Below the pieces are notes generated by a model. The model saw nothing but the letters and a program-made list of their open reading frames with translations, had not been told where the DNA came from and did no database searches. A stretch of 64,000 nucleotides of DNA from Ectobius pallidus (taxonomy: Eukaryota > Arthropoda > Insecta > Blattodea > Ectobiidae). This document shows positions 21,401 through 35,085 of the stretch, piece after piece. The first letter of the stretch is position 1; the number at the start of each line of letters is the position of its first letter. The position numbers and the translations under genes are program-made. The DNA is taken from positions 45,479,160 through 45,543,159 of the forward strand of contig CAXKWD010000009.1 of assembly GCA_964059195.1 (NCBI GenBank), in the 5' to 3' direction.

Positions 21401-22279
21401 TTCGTTCAAAAATCACCCCCATGAACCCCGGCAACACAATTAACAACTTCACTTGAGCAAGCTGAGTCCGCAAATGAGGTACCTCAGAAAATAGCAAGCC
21501 GCTGCTCGCAACAGAGAGCTGCGGCTTAGTTTTATTTATACCAAATCCTAAGCAGCGGCTCAGCTGTTAAGGTCATTAAGCAACTGCTAGGAAGGAGACT
21601 GAGGAAGCCGCTTTTTATTTATATCAAACCAAGCAGCTGCTAGGAATTAGTGAGTTTTGAGCTACTGCTTGGTTTTATTTATACCACCCATTGTACTGTT
21701 AGATAAATGAGCTTTTAAGTTAGGAGGGGAAGGGATTGTTACAAGGTTTGAACAAAATGTAATAATAATGTTCGTGTCTATTTTATTTTGATTACAAATC
21801 CCAATTTCCAAAAAAAAAAGTTATATATATTACAATTTGTACACAAGCATACATGAAGCCACAACACTATGTCCTTCATACAACCTGAAATCAATCCTAA
21901 AAAAATATCTTTGGAAGAGAACGCTTTCTGAGGGCGGGGTGGAGAATGGGACAAAGATTTATAATAATTATAATTAAAAACAAAAACAAACACAGTGTTA
22001 GCTGTAGACCATTCACTGTGACATTACTAATGAAGACATAACAGTCATTTAATAATTGTACTTTCTTTAAAAATATCATTACTGTAACTTCATTTCTCTA
22101 TATACAAGGCCTGCAGGTTCATTTGGCTTTGGCAACTAACATAGTTATCAACATAATTATAATTATTATTCAGTAGGATACTCGTAGCCTGTCACAATAC
22201 ATAGGCAGTGCTTGAAACTGTTCAAAAGAACATTTACTTTATGAACTTCAGATCACATAATATGGATAATTGAATATAC

Positions 22280-22500
22280 ATTTTATTAGTCATTAATTTT
22301 GTTTTAGTTTAGTTTATCAAACTTTTAATTAAATCCTTGTAATTTTTATTGTAATTAGCATGTTTAGTTTTAATTTCTAATTTACCAAATCTTGTATTAT
22401 TTGCAATATGTAGGCCTATAGTTTTACTGGTCCAGTGGAAGAAAAGGCCTTGAATTTGCCAGTATAAATAAATAATAATAAATAATAATAATAATAATGA
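22280..22500 (+). repeat. Probable retroelement 3' tail with (AAT)n
   Basis: The order TGGTCCAGTGGAAGAAAAGG, CCTTGAATTTGCCAG, then (AAT)n resembles the 3' end of a LINE or SINE ending in a simple repeat. No coding part precedes it. Confidence 0.35.
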
Positions 22501-23891
22501 CCTGGCAATGCAAAACAATATTCTGCAATTTTTAGCACTCCTGAATGACTTCCCTGCTATAAATATCCAGTCAATAACACTGAACAATTTCATCACTTCA
22601 TACCTCAAGAAGTTGAGATGAGATGTTTTCCAGAAACCTTACAACCTTAATCCCGAGTTTTTCAACAAAAATATGAATGTTGCGCCATGGCAGAATGTTT
22701 GCAATGGACTTTAAATGAAGGAGAATTTTGCACTTTTCGCAGACACCTGGACACAGAGTTGAAATGTTGGACATGTCCAGGGAATGTAGGATACCTGGTC
22801 ACCATAATTGTCTCAATAATCCTCCCATTGGTGACTCCACGCTTAGAACCTGTTTCTGTACCACTCTGTGCAAGAAACCAATGTCAAAATAATATGATTG
22901 ACTTATAAGCAATATGGTATTCCTAAAAATATGAGAAGTGAAGGCTGGTTTTGAATGTAGTCTTTGAAAAACGTCAGAGCAGTCATTAAAACTCTTAGCA
23001 ATCCAAGCAGTCTATTTTTTGAACTTGTAAATAGACTTCTCCTCTCCAAGTTGCTGTGAGTGTGTCCCTAGGAGAGATAGTCTTTTTCTAATTTTTCTTT
23101 CGAACAAGACAGCAAATTATTTCTCAAACCGCAATCAATGCTGACACATATCTTATTATGATGAGAAAAGAGTAGGACGACGGGAAATTATGGGAACTGT
23201 ACACAATTTTAGAGAAATTGGTTTGGTTACACAACAAATCAAATCAAGCTTGATTTCAAATGCTTCACAGGGAGTTATGCAGCAGGAAATGCCATACTCA
23301 AAAGAAAAAGAATCAAGTTATATTTTCAAGGGTGATCTTGCACTGGACAGATTCATCTATTGTGGTGACCCTCCATGGCCTGTGACCACGAATTAGAATC
23401 TTTCTCAATACTAAAGCTAAAGAAAATGCTCAGATTAACCAGTTTCAAGTAGACCTACTTCTTATTAGTGCTGTACTATTATAATTATTGGTATTACAGC
23501 AACAAAAGTGCAATATCACAAGGCTGGATTCTCCAGGTAACAATACTTAAGAATAATAATTAAGAATGGGAAAAACGTTAACAACACTCAATTATTTAAT
23601 AATCATAAACAGTTTAATCAAATACAATAGAGGACAATACAGGACACCTCGCAATATATCGAGGGACAATATTGTGAGCACTATGTAGCGGTCCAACCTG
23701 CTACTGCTGAATACAGATGCAGTAACTAGATACAAAGATGTCAACCAGTTCCTATTAGATGAGCCGAAATAGCCAATCTCGGCACGTTATGTATAACAGA
23801 TATGATTTTTCTATCTAACTATGGTCTGGAAAAGCAAATTTGCTGTTTGAAAACAAATGAATTTCAAAAAATTAAAGAAAGACAAAGCACT

Positions 23892-23924
<33 letters not shown>

Positions 23925-26700
23925 AAAAAAAAGAAAGAAAAAAAAAAGAAAGAAGAAAAAAAAAAAAAGACGAAGATAAGAGAGAATTGTTGTTAGCAGC
24001 CACTGAGTTGAAAATGAAATATTTGTTGTTTTCATTAATATTGCATGAACTATTTTGGAAATTCTGTGTTTTGTTTGCTGATTATTATTATTACTACCAG
24101 TATTATTTAAACAGTGTTTTGGTTCTCAGTGGTTGGTGAAACATTAAAACATTACAGTTTATATATGTTTCGAATATTTTATTTACCCCGTTTCCAGATT
24201 GTGTCACCAGGAGTACCTTAGTGCAAAATCTGTCCCCCAATCTTGCCTTGTCAAAGCAGTAATTGTCCGGTATTATCCTCTACTCTATTCTGTTTAATCA
24301 AGCAAACCATTGTGCACAAAGCCATATTGTATCTTATTTTTTAGGAAAGGGAGTCATAGCTTAAGATCATATAGGAGATTAATAGCAATTTAACTACACT
24401 CTTTATAAAAATGGAGGGAGTTATGTAGCAGGAAATGCTATGTACTCAAAATAAAAAGGAATCCACTCCTCAGATCATATAGTCTCGCAACAGTTAAAGC
24501 CTGAGCAGTATTGGCTTTCTACAGAAAAAACAATGGATGCCATCAATTTGTCAAGGTGATTTTTCTCCACGGTTTATCTTTTGAAATTTTCATAATGTAT
24601 GTTGAAAAGCTCAGTAATACTTATTGATGAAATTCTATATGCTCTATTGATCTTCAGAGCATCAATGTTCAGATTTTAATTGAATGTCTACCAACATCTT
24701 GGCAAAAGGTACTGATGTGTTTTTATGTAATATAAGAGTAGGCCTACATTATGCAACAAGCCTATAATGGCATTTATTAAGACAGAGTATGGTTTTATGA
24801 AACTCACTTTGCTTATTCCATAATTTCCATATGAGTGTCTTAATGACTATTATCTTAAGTTACACGCGACTGTTTTTGTTTGACATATTTAAGTGTTTAA
24901 GGTTTGGCTTTTTAGATGGCTCGTAATTGATGAGGCAAATGACTCTTGGACAACAGTTGTTAGTAGTTCTTGTCTTTTAAAATAGATGGCAGGCTATGAA
25001 GCATGCAGGCCACAGGGCTTCTCTTGAGCTTCAACATCAAACAATGCATATTAAAAACACACAAAATGAACTCAATTTAATAGAATATATAAAAATTAAC
25101 ACAAACAGAAATAATTTTATTTTAAAAACAGATTGTTTATTACGCAACTTTATTTGCTACTCTCAAGGTTACAAGAATATTCCATATTAAATAAAAATGA
25201 TAATAATAATAATTTAATATTGTATAATTTTTGGGCAGTTAATCTGACTTACTAGGGATGTCCTGTTTTCAGCTCAAAATATTATGGTCACCCTACAGCT
25301 ACATCTCATGTAAATAGACTGAACAAAACTAATCCCAATATTAAACTAAAGCAATATTCCATGGCATGGCAGACACTAAGGCTATGGTAGGGTTGCCATA
25401 TTCCCAGTTTTTGGGGATATAATTTCTGTCTGGGTGGAAATTTTAATTTCGGAAAAATATCCTAGTTTTCTGAGTGGATGCCATTATCAGGCTAAAAATT
25501 CAATGAAATTTTATTTTTTTACATGTGGCAATACTCCTCGAACCTAACGAGCTGAGCAAGGCATATTGCTCATTCAATATAATAATTGTAATTATTATTA
25601 TAAGTAGGGTTCGGATGTTTATAACATGTCATATTTTTATCCTGACCTCCGTTCTCGCCTCAAACACAAATTAAACACGAACTGCACACTTGTTATCCTC
25701 ATCATACTGATTTTATTTTGCATATAAAGTCATATTTTGAAAATTTTTTTGGTCTTGGTCATATTTATAACTTAACGGCATATATCAGTTATAAAATTAT
25801 AAAGGAGCACAATTATACAGTGTATGTACTACATGGTCATGTTAAATTTGAAATTTATTTCATTAATTTATTGTTTATGCCAAATTACACAATTCATGTA
25901 TTCACTTCCGGTTTTAATTAGGTATAGATATTTTTACATAATTTATATATGAACTTTCCTGATGATGTTGTGCAGTTATGTTAACTATCATACTTCTGAA
26001 AATAAAAAATAAATAAAAGAAAACAGTGGGGATAGATCACATTGTAAAATCCTTAATTATATCCATTTTCTTAATGGTAATTGGCTAATAAGGTAAGCAG
26101 CATTTATATTGATACAAGAAGCATATAATTATTTTGAGTACAAAATGCTGATGACACATATTTTATACTTTCAACACTGAGGCAAATTCCAAATTATTAG
26201 GAAATACAGAACAAACCATTTCATTTCTATTAATATAATTAATGAAATTAATGGAAATACAAACTTTGTAAGAATCTTTTTCCCAATTTAATTTTGTTAT
26301 TAGTTCTAGCTAAACATAATCTTATACAGTATAACATACAAATAAAAGTTTCCTCAAATTGAAATTTATTGTGGCTTGATTAATATAAGTCATATCAAGA
26401 CTTCGGTAAAATAATTATTACAATAAGTTAGTATTTCCAGTAAAATTCATAAGTATGGTAGGTTACTAAATTATAGCATGAGGTGAACTGAACCACTGGA
26501 ATATCTGTTAAAACTTCCTTTGCCCACAACTACAAATGTCTCAATAGATGACAATTTTCACCCACTGATCCGATCTTTAAAATTCAATTCTAGAATTTAT
26601 AGGGGACATTCAGAATTTTATAACTACAAGGCCAGAATATTAACACTGGAACTTATTGTGGTTGTTTCACAATAAAGTTGTAGCACAGAATATTAACCAA
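22500..26700. other. AT-rich stretch, no gene recognised
   Basis: I find no domain, long frame or RNA gene here. Two related segments, GGAGTTATGCAGCAGGAAAT near 23270 and GGAGTTATGTAGCAGGAAAT near 24418, look like copies of one dispersed repeat. A (GAAA)n tract lies at 23895-23975. Confidence 0.4.
23895..23975 (+). repeat. GAAA-type microsatellite, interrupted
   Basis: Several perfect GAAA units followed by A-rich degenerate units. Confidence 0.85.
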
Positions 26701-26714
26701 CAACTTAACTATAC

Positions 26715-26945
26715 TGAAAGGTGTGTGTGTAGCCCACTGGGTTTCAAGCGACCCCTGGTGAATCTGCAAGGGGATATTCTCAGCGTATTTGTTTCCAGAA
26801 TGCACCAATCCCCTACCTAACACTTAAACCAAAACACAACACACATATCCAGACCTGAACCAGGGAAAGGGATTTTTCACTACTGATCTTACTGGGGTGG
26901 AAGGGAGGTATGCTACCGATTCACCCATGGCAGCAGACTATTCAA
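26715..26945 (-). repeat. Possible tRNA-derived SINE
   Basis: On the minus strand GGTGAATCGGTAGCATACC resembles an A box and GGTTCAGGTCTGG about 75 nt later resembles a B box. Both are degenerate. Confidence 0.4.
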
Positions 26946-29296
26946 AGGTACTCTTTGTTATTACCGTATATCATGCTTTATAGGTTGTAATAATTGTCAA
27001 TGGCTGCTATCCCTGAATAGCCATCTCTGCTCTACTAAACCTTCCAATTTTCTTAACATTACTAAGCTGGCGCCAGTCTCACACATGAGATTGTGCGAGA
27101 AAATTCCTTCCTCAATAGGACATGATCCAACCTGTATAAGATAGCAACAGTTTAAAGTACAACCCCACAGACCATACAGCTATGATGAAAGGCATTTTAT
27201 GTCATTAAAAGTTCAGGGTTCTCCAAGGATAAGGTTAAAAAAAAAATCGTAAAAGTAAATTTCACCTGTAAAAGTTCCTTGGACAGAGATCACGTATTGT
27301 TCATGGCATGCTTTTCTTTTCTTTTATTTTCTGAACCAAATTTTTAGCAGTTTAGGAATTTTGAGGAAAACAGTAGATTTCAACAGCAATATATTAGCCT
27401 ACTTGAACTTCAATTCAACTTGAACTTGTAACAAAAATGCCTGCAGCACTGGTGTCTAAAAATCCCTATTTACAAATGATATGAGATATAAGTAACTACT
27501 GAAATGTGGTGGGTTATAAAGAAATTATAAAAATCTGCTAGAACAAAAACAATTAGAAATTCTGCAATAATCACGCATCTAGAAAAATCGTGAGCAAAAT
27601 TATTCTCATCCAGGGAACACTATAAGTTAAAAACAACAGCACTGTTATAGTAGTAAAATAATTTTACCCTCACATTAATCTTCTTGTACTGTTCCATTAA
27701 TAAATATGATCTTCTTGTTTGTAGGCTATTTTTTATTGACTTGTTCACAGTCATTTATTAAGCAGTTATCATTGAATTCCAAGGCAAAAAGTGTTGATAA
27801 TAACTGCAAGCAGTGCAACCATCGGTAATATATTGATTTTTTCACCATTGGAGCTTGCATTTTCACTTACAATGACACTAACAGCGATGTATTTCATTTT
27901 TAATTAATAATGACATGCTTAGTTCTGTAAGTATTCAATAAAAAATCATATACTTTAACTCCTGTTCCAGATTCTCTCAAGATAAATTCACTCATAACTT
28001 CATTGCTTGTGAATTTATCAATAAAATCCAAATCTTTCGTTATATTACTTATGAGAAAAAAAATGTAGCCTATAGGTTACAGAAAGGAACAGTTGATTTC
28101 CTTTTATATTTCATTTATGTTATTAGATTTAAGCTGAAAAAAGTGTATCTGTATTCACCATCTGACATTTTGTGAGAAGTTGTAATGTAGTTCAATAAAA
28201 CTGTAGAAAACATATTAATACTGATAGATTTTTTTAACAAGCTCATTTCAGCAGATATTCCATTACTCTAGTTCAGTACTCAGGACTTCAAATAAGTGAA
28301 GCCACCAATGTAACTAACTACTAACAATAAGTTATAAGGATTTTAACTATGTAACACCCAATGGAAGAAGCAGCACCAAGGGCAGAGGAAATTGTCCAGT
28401 GTGGAAGACAATGAGTTAGTACCACTCATGGAAACTATTGGTGAAAATGGCACATATTTAGTCAACTCCCTTACTGTACCCTGTTCTGTCAGTTCAGAAA
28501 GTAAATTCAACAAGAAATGACACTTCAGACTTTTTCTACTACATTGACATCCAGTATGCAAGTTACACCTCATTCTGTAAGACAATTTAAATCTGTGCAG
28601 TCCTGCTTCTTGTCCATATTGATATTCCTGTAGCCTACATATATGCCATTGTAGGCTATATATAAAAATGCTAAATACTTGTTCACAACTACCTGCATAA
28701 AAGCAAACTGTTTCATAACCTCAAATAACCAAATCTGTCTGTATTGCGTGATATTGAAGCATGGGGGTTGGTTAACATGTTAGAGGGCATTTAAAATGCT
28801 GCATGTTTAAAATTTGAGGCTGAAACTCAGCTGAAAACTGTAAGAGAATGTTCTAAAGATGAGAGAAGGATGACCATAGACAATAAACAATGTATTCTCC
28901 CTAAATGTTTTTCAATTTAATTGCTAATAGGCTACCGGTACGCATAGTTATATTCTCATACTTAGAGCCAGCTGAATATCTAAAAATGTTCCAACATATT
29001 GAAAACTTAGGAATTCTAAAGAAGAACAAAAAGTGTAAAGAATGTTTACAGTGTATGTTCAGCTGAAGTGGAATTACATATTGGTACTGTAAATGAGCTT
29101 ATGCAGTATAGGCCTACTTGTATCATGTGTGTACAAAATATACCGTACCTCCAATTGGGAAATAAGATGAAATATGTAGGCCTAAATAGGGCTGCCTTCA
29201 TCGTTAGCAATTCATAATATAAAGAAGTTTTGCCTTGGGTGTTGGTAACAATCAGAAGGAAACCAGGAAACAGAAGAGATGAACAACAGAGAACAA

Positions 29297-29336
<40 letters not shown>

Positions 29337-30780
29337 ACTTTAAGTTTTGTGAAAAGCTTCAAACAGTGCCATTCCTTAGATCTACTTTCTGATCTGATTA
29401 CAAAGTATAAGCTATTAGTACCAGTACTTAGGAATAAACCATGTAGGCCTACTGAAAATTGTGGATATCTCACTTTATATGATGAATCTGTTCTGTCGAT
29501 TGTCTCTTATTATTATCATAACATTTTGTTTCATTTTTGTCTGGGCTGTGCATTTTACGCTTTTTATACAAATCCATATTTTGAGTAACCTACTTCAACA
29601 CATTGCAAAATATAAATATCAAGAAAACAACTAATTAAACAGGGTGAGCTGTGACGAGAAGGTCGCAGGTTTGTTCTATGATGAAATATCTGAGATTTTT
29701 CAATTGGCATAATCCTTTTTTGTGGCATTATGGACCTGAGGTCAACTCAGCCTCTAATAGAAATTGCAACCAGGAGCAATTCAAGAGCAAAGGGGAGCCA
29801 CATATACAACCTTAGACCTACCACCATCCAGAGCTGATGTCGCAAAATCTGGGAACCTCAACCTCCTGGAACATTAAAAGCCTCCAAAGACGTGTAGCCT
29901 ACAGATTGTACAAAAGCAGAGATAAATACTGCTTCATGATGTGTCAGATAACATTCAACTATTCAAATATTTGTGGCGATCCTTCAAAATAGAATGCAGT
30001 AGGGTCTTGGTATTTTGAGTCTTGATAGTTCAATATTTCTATAAATTTGAGATGAAAAATTTGAAAGAATAATTAATAAATTGTCAGTTTTCAGTGTGTG
30101 AATGCCTTACATGAGGATACACACTCGCGAGGATATGACAGGATTAAGAAGAGAGACCTCGTGAGAGACCATTTGTAGGTTGTTGTTGTGAAATATTAAC
30201 TGAAAAACATTTCTAGGTTTCTGGTGGAGGCTTGTATATGAAAAACGAACTATTTTGGTGTTATAGCCTAATCAATTTTAGTGTGAACTCAGAAGTAAAA
30301 TTTTCGAAAGAAGTAATGATTATTGTGTGATCATGTATCTACTCTAGTTTCAGTTTTTTTTAAAGTGTGTAGAGGAATATGTATTTTGTTTTAAACACTA
30401 CTGAAATAGGTTCTAAAATATTTAACTTTAGTTTCTCATTTTCAAAACTACTGTGCTGTAACATTTAACATACCGGTACCAGTAAGTAATGTTTTTCCCT
30501 TTAACAGGCTCCACCTAAAATTAGCAAGACTCTACTGTAAGTATTTGTGACAATTCCAATGACCAATTTTTGTTGAAGAGTGTTTTTTTTAAACTTACAC
30601 ACACTAAAACCAAATTAAGGGCAACCCAGGACAAGATACATTGGAAGTATTAGTTTATGATTTACATGGAGCAATAAATTGCAGCATTCATTAAATCTAG
30701 CAAAGTCATTGATGAACTTAAAAGTATGGTCATTTTTTATGAGATGCCTACAGGTGTAATAAAGGCCAAAGAAGAAGTCT
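26946..30780. other. AT-rich stretch left of prickle, no gene recognised
   Basis: No protein motif or RNA gene is convincing. A (GAAA)n tract lies at 29297-29337, and a segment near 29640-29900 (GAAGGTCGCAGGTTTGTTC, then CTCAGCCTCTAATAGAAATTG) may be another degenerate SINE. Confidence 0.35.
29297..29337 (+). repeat. (GAAA)n microsatellite
   Basis: About ten perfect GAAA units. Confidence 0.9.
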
Positions 30781-30785
30781 TTATT
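30780..30785 (-). terminator. Candidate poly(A) signal for prickle
   Basis: AATAAA on the minus strand about 410 nt after the prickle stop. Other weaker AT-rich signals exist, so the true site is unproven. Confidence 0.25.
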
Positions 30786-31191
30786 TCTTTTTCTTCCAAC
30801 ACTGCTAATTAACCTTTATATTGGCATGTCCTAATGAATAGTTCTAGTTACACCTATGAAAGGTAGGCTACACAATATTGTATTTTACTATCAATATGAA
30901 ATGGAATATATGAGTATTTTTGGGGCATGGAGGAGTAACATTATTGTGTATGCTGAAGCCAGAGGCAAAATTTGAGACAAAAATGGATTCAAACAAAAAT
31001 GCAATATGCACAGCCCTATTGCTTTCTCTGTTAAATCACTGTGTTATTTTCAGGAGCAAAAATAAAACCTCTCCTTCACTTCACTGTTCCCTACATTTTG
31101 GCCTATCCATCTTCTGATGGGAGAACTTGGTACCCAACTGAATTCTTCCTTGTAATGTTCGGAATATATGTTGAGTTAAGAATATTGTGGA

Positions 31192-32458
31192 TCAGGAGAT
31201 TATACAGTTCTTATCTTTATCTTCCATTGTCGTGTTACTACCTGGTTTCTTAGTCGGTGATCGTGGCACACCCGAAGCAGCTGCAGCTGCAGCAGCAGCT
31301 GATTGCTGTCTTCTTGCACAAGCTAAAGCATCATTCGGCACATAAGAAATCCTAACACCACCATATGCTCTCCTAGGAGGGAGTTCATACGCATAATCAT
31401 CACTGCTAGAACTTGATGAACATGTTGAACAATAGCTATCGGCATCGTCTCTACTTGGATCCCTATATTCCCTACTGTCTCTACTCCCACTTGGAACATT
31501 GCTTTCAGAAGTGGTCTTCCTTGGACCTCTAAGACGTGCTCTTCTTTCTTCGTATTCTTCATCAAAATCTCGATGATGCCTGGATCGTCCAGAGTAACTT
31601 CTACTACGAGGAAAAGTTCTTTGCCTCACAGGCCCACAAGCCTCGTCTTCACCAGCCTCAACAATTTCATCTTCATCACCATTGTCACCTTCAAATCTAA
31701 CACTAAGCTGTCCTTTTCCTTTCACTTTTCTTGCAGGCGATGTAGGTGTTGCAGGGGGTTGTGGATGGTGCTGTGGTGTTGTCTGATGAGCAGCTAATTC
31801 TGGCATCGATGAAGCATGTCCATAAAGACCTTCGTTGCAGTTGTTCATATTGTTGCTAGTAGCACCATTAACATTGTTGGTTTTGTTGTTATTGTTATTG
31901 GGGTGGGTATGAGAGGTCACAGCAGGAGGCTGCCAGGAATCTAAACTAAGGTTAAGGTCAGCAAGGTGTAGAGGTTCTCGACTACGATCCCTTGCTTGGA
32001 GTAACCTCTCAAGCTCTGGGCTCGCTGCCTGTATTTCGGTTGCCATAGCGACAGTGCTTCCATGCTCAGACAGGAGTCGCTCGAGGTTTCTTTCCAGCAG
32101 TACTCTGTCCAAGCCTTTGCTACAAGTTGAAGATGTGATGTTGAGTTGTGATGCAGCTGTTTGTTGAGTCAGTGCTTGAAGACTGCCACCATGACTTCCA
32201 CTTGGGATGGGTGGCAGACCTCTCAACACATATTCCTCAGTCTGCAAGAGCGTCACTTCGCTCTGCACTGTGGTAGGTGGTGGCGGTGGCGGTGAACAAG
32301 AAGGAGGTTCTGTACAAGGAGGAGGTGGAGGAGTTGGAGGAAGAGATTTGTTTGAGCCACGCTGAAGAGCTCTTCTTCCCATCTTTGGAGAGCGGACAGG
32401 GGGTGGACTTCTTAGCACTTGTTGATGCGTTGGAGATTGTGATGACTGATGAGGTAAA
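31192..32458 (-). CDS. pk: prickle, last coding exon (C-terminal tail with CaaX box)
   Basis: Prickle is a cytoplasmic core component of the planar cell polarity pathway, acting with Van Gogh on one side of the cell. This 421-codon exon begins at a CAG acceptor (32459-32461), in the phase left by the LIM3 exon. It holds SPPPVRSPKMGRRALQ, a Pro/Ser-rich stretch, acidic and Arg-rich patches (GDNGDEDEIVEAGEDE; TFPRSRSYSGRSRHHRDFDE), an Asn-rich run, a polyalanine run, and ends DKNCIIS. CIIS is a CaaX prenylation box, known in Prickle proteins and needed for membrane association. The polyalanine and Asn runs lie in CAG/AAC-rich tracts. The stop TGA is at 31192-31194. Confidence 0.92.
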
Positions 32459-32974
32459 CTGAAATAGAAAGAAAATATTATATATTATTCTTCTGACATA
32501 ATATCCATCTGGAAGCAGTCAACATTATATGTAAGGAATCATTCTTCAGAGATTAAGTCTTCTTTAATGTCATTTATAAACTGCTTTTATATTAAAATAA
32601 CTGTAACAGAGAAAAGAGACAATAAGGTGACATGCAACTTCTTTTGTAAGTAAAAACTGTCTACGAACTATTCTGAAAATCTTATAATTCTGTCTCAAAT
32701 TTATTTATCTATCAGTCCCTATAGGTGCCTGTATGTTACCAGAAAATATGACAATATAATATCTTCCTGAAATTTAATTTAAGGATTTTAATATATTTAT
32801 TACGTAATATTAGCACATCTCACAGGCATAAACTATTTTGATCCACAAAATCACTTAATAGTAAGCCTTATAACTGTGTAAGATGTGAATGTCCGCTCCT
32901 CCGTGAGGTTGGGCATTAAGGGTAATAGCCAATAGGCTTAAATCATAGGAGAGAGAATCTATCTGGCACTGTGA

Positions 32975-33105
32975 GCGAAACTTTGGCTACCTCAGTTGGG
33001 AGAATATTGGAATGGAAAGTTAAAGGCCATGGGTTTGAGTCCCAGTGTCAGAGAAATTTGTGTCCTAAAATATTCTTGAATAAATATTTAACAATAATAA
33101 AAAAA
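32975..33105 (+). repeat. tRNA-derived SINE
   Basis: TGGCTACCTCAGTTGGGAG resembles the A box and GGGTTTGAGTCCCAGTG the B box. It ends in CCTAAAATATTC and an A/T-rich tail. The same family as 18140-18245. Confidence 0.6.
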
Positions 33106-33878
33106 AAGTAAAGGAACAGACTTATGAGCCTTTATGACTTATTTATATAGATATCTATAAGACAATCTACACACCTATTAGTTTCTTCCTAGCCACATGA
33201 ACAAGATGAATGCTACACGATGACTGGGGCAAGGAAGAATACTGTGTCAGCTGATTGTTATGTTTCTAATGGTGTACATGTCAATGGTCTGTGATGTGCA
33301 TATTAAACTTAGAGCAGAATTTTATTGACTGAAGAAGGCGTGGAATTTTAATTGTGCTGCAATTGCTTCCTGAACATAATTTAAAACATTAAACAGACAT
33401 AAGACAAGCCTGAACTGCACTCTGAAGCACAGAATTTTAGGAATTTTAAGATTTCTGCATGAATACATGAAACTGTCCAGCATTTAACAATGCCACATGT
33501 AGGTAGCAATCTGCACTGGGAATGAGGTTAAGTGGGTTATCTGCTTTCCAGTTGTGTGCACTTACAATTCAAACTTGTTTTCTCTGTGCAGTTCTCTGTG
33601 TTAACACAGTTATCAGACCACAAGGAATTCCACTAGCATTCTTTCTCCACACCTCTTCTCATTTTAAATGTTTAGAGAGTTCTTAATTGACATCATAATT
33701 CTACACAGAGGAGCCTAACAGAATGATAATTAAAACAAGAGAAAGTATGGTGATTGGTTTTCTTGGGAAAACTGTGGAGATTTTCTTTTGCAACAGAATT
33801 GCTGAATCTTTCTAGACATGTGTAATCAGCTTCTAGAAAGTTAGTCAAACTAAAAATTCACCTGACAGAAATTAACTA

Positions 33879-35085
33879 ATGTTAATCATAGCCTTCGATA
33901 GCGTCAATAGAACACACTTATTAAGATGCATGGAAGAATATGGTATACCTAAGAAACTTATAAGACTTACTAAAATGACTTTTGAAAATAGTAAAGCAAG
34001 AATAATGATAGGAGGAATGTTGAGTAGAAGCTTTGATATATCTACCAGAGTAAGACAGGGAGACGGCCTGTCAGCTGTTCTCTTTAATTTAGCATTAAAT
34101 AGTGTACTAAATAAGCTTAACCTGAATGGAAACATAATTGTATAAATCAAAACAAGCCTGCGCCTGTGTAGATGACATAGCCTTAATAGCAAGAAATTTA
34201 CCGGCAATAGAAGAAATGGTTAAAACAATTGAAATAATGGGAAAGTCAGCTGGTCTGACTATCAATGTATATAAAACAAAGTTCATGAAGACCGAAACAA
34301 TTTACATAAACAACATAGGACAAGTAGTACAATTCATTAAAATAAGAAATTATGAATTTGAAAAGGTTTCAAACTTTACATAGTGATATGTAATTATATT
34401 TATATTAATCTACTATATCCCCTAAACACGAGCGTTGCTCATATAGGGGAATGTTTTGTTTTAGTTGTTTTTACTTGTATTAAATATGTAATAATAATAA
34501 TAATAATAATAATATTTTGGTGTAAAAATTAGTAATAAAGGGCTAATATCCGAATAAATAAATAATTGGATTATATTAGCAAGCAGAGCATACTTTGCAA
34601 AGCTCAATCTACTAAAATCATGATTACTAACAAAACCAAAAAAATTAAAACTGTACAAAACTTTAGTAAGGCCTGTTGTATCATATGCAGGGGAAACATG
34701 GACACTAAATAAGGATGACGAAAATGCTTTAAGAATATTTGAGAGAAAAGTTATCAGACATATATATGGCCCAATATATGAATCTGGAGTTTGGAGAGTA
34801 AGAACGAACACAGAAATAAATCAAAGTTTGGAAGGAGAAGACTTGGTGAGGTTTGTCAAATCCCTACGAATTAGTTGGTTGGGACATGTTGAGAGGATGA
34901 AGATGGATAGAACACCAAAACATCTACATAATGATATTACAGGTGTTCGAAGAACAGGAAGATGGTTACAAGATGTGGAGCAGGATTTGCTGAGAATGGG
35001 AATAAGAGGTTGGAAAAGGATTGCCCAGCAGAGAGACGATTGGAAACGGATTGTGAGGAAGACCAAGGCCCACCAAAGGCTGTAG
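33879..35085 (+). pseudogene. LINE reverse transcriptase pseudogene
   Basis: Three pieces of one RT are in order. At 33879-34145: AFDSVNRTHLL, then VRQGDGLSAVLFNLALN. At 34138-34383: CVDDIALIARN (the YADD box with Tyr and Ala altered) and KSAGLTINVYKTK. At about 34610-35085: LVRPVVSYAGETWTL, FERKVIRHIYGP and ISWLGHVERM, ending at a stop. A frameshift near 34138 and an insertion of unrelated AT-rich sequence with (AAT)n at about 34384-34560 break it. It lies antisense to prickle, in its intron. Confidence 0.8.

Larger units (their letters stand above)
17064..21689. mobile_element. Harbinger-like composite element (host of a nested transposon)
   Basis: The left end GGGTCATATAAATAAAA and the right end TTTTATTTATACCACCC are inverted repeats, each flanked by ATT. 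Subterminal copies of AAGCAGCTGCT and further TTTATTTATA motifs occur on both sides (17150-17170; 21500-21680). A 3-bp duplication and GGG ends fit PIF/Harbinger, although ATT is not the usual TWA. Without the nested CACTG element the length is about 2.3 kb. It contains a small spliced gene but no DDE transposase of Harbinger type that I can see. Confidence 0.4.

Noticed and set aside
22687..22908. 73-codon plus-strand frame with a hydrophobic stretch
   Set aside because: No start context, homology or splice signals that I recognise; probably chance.
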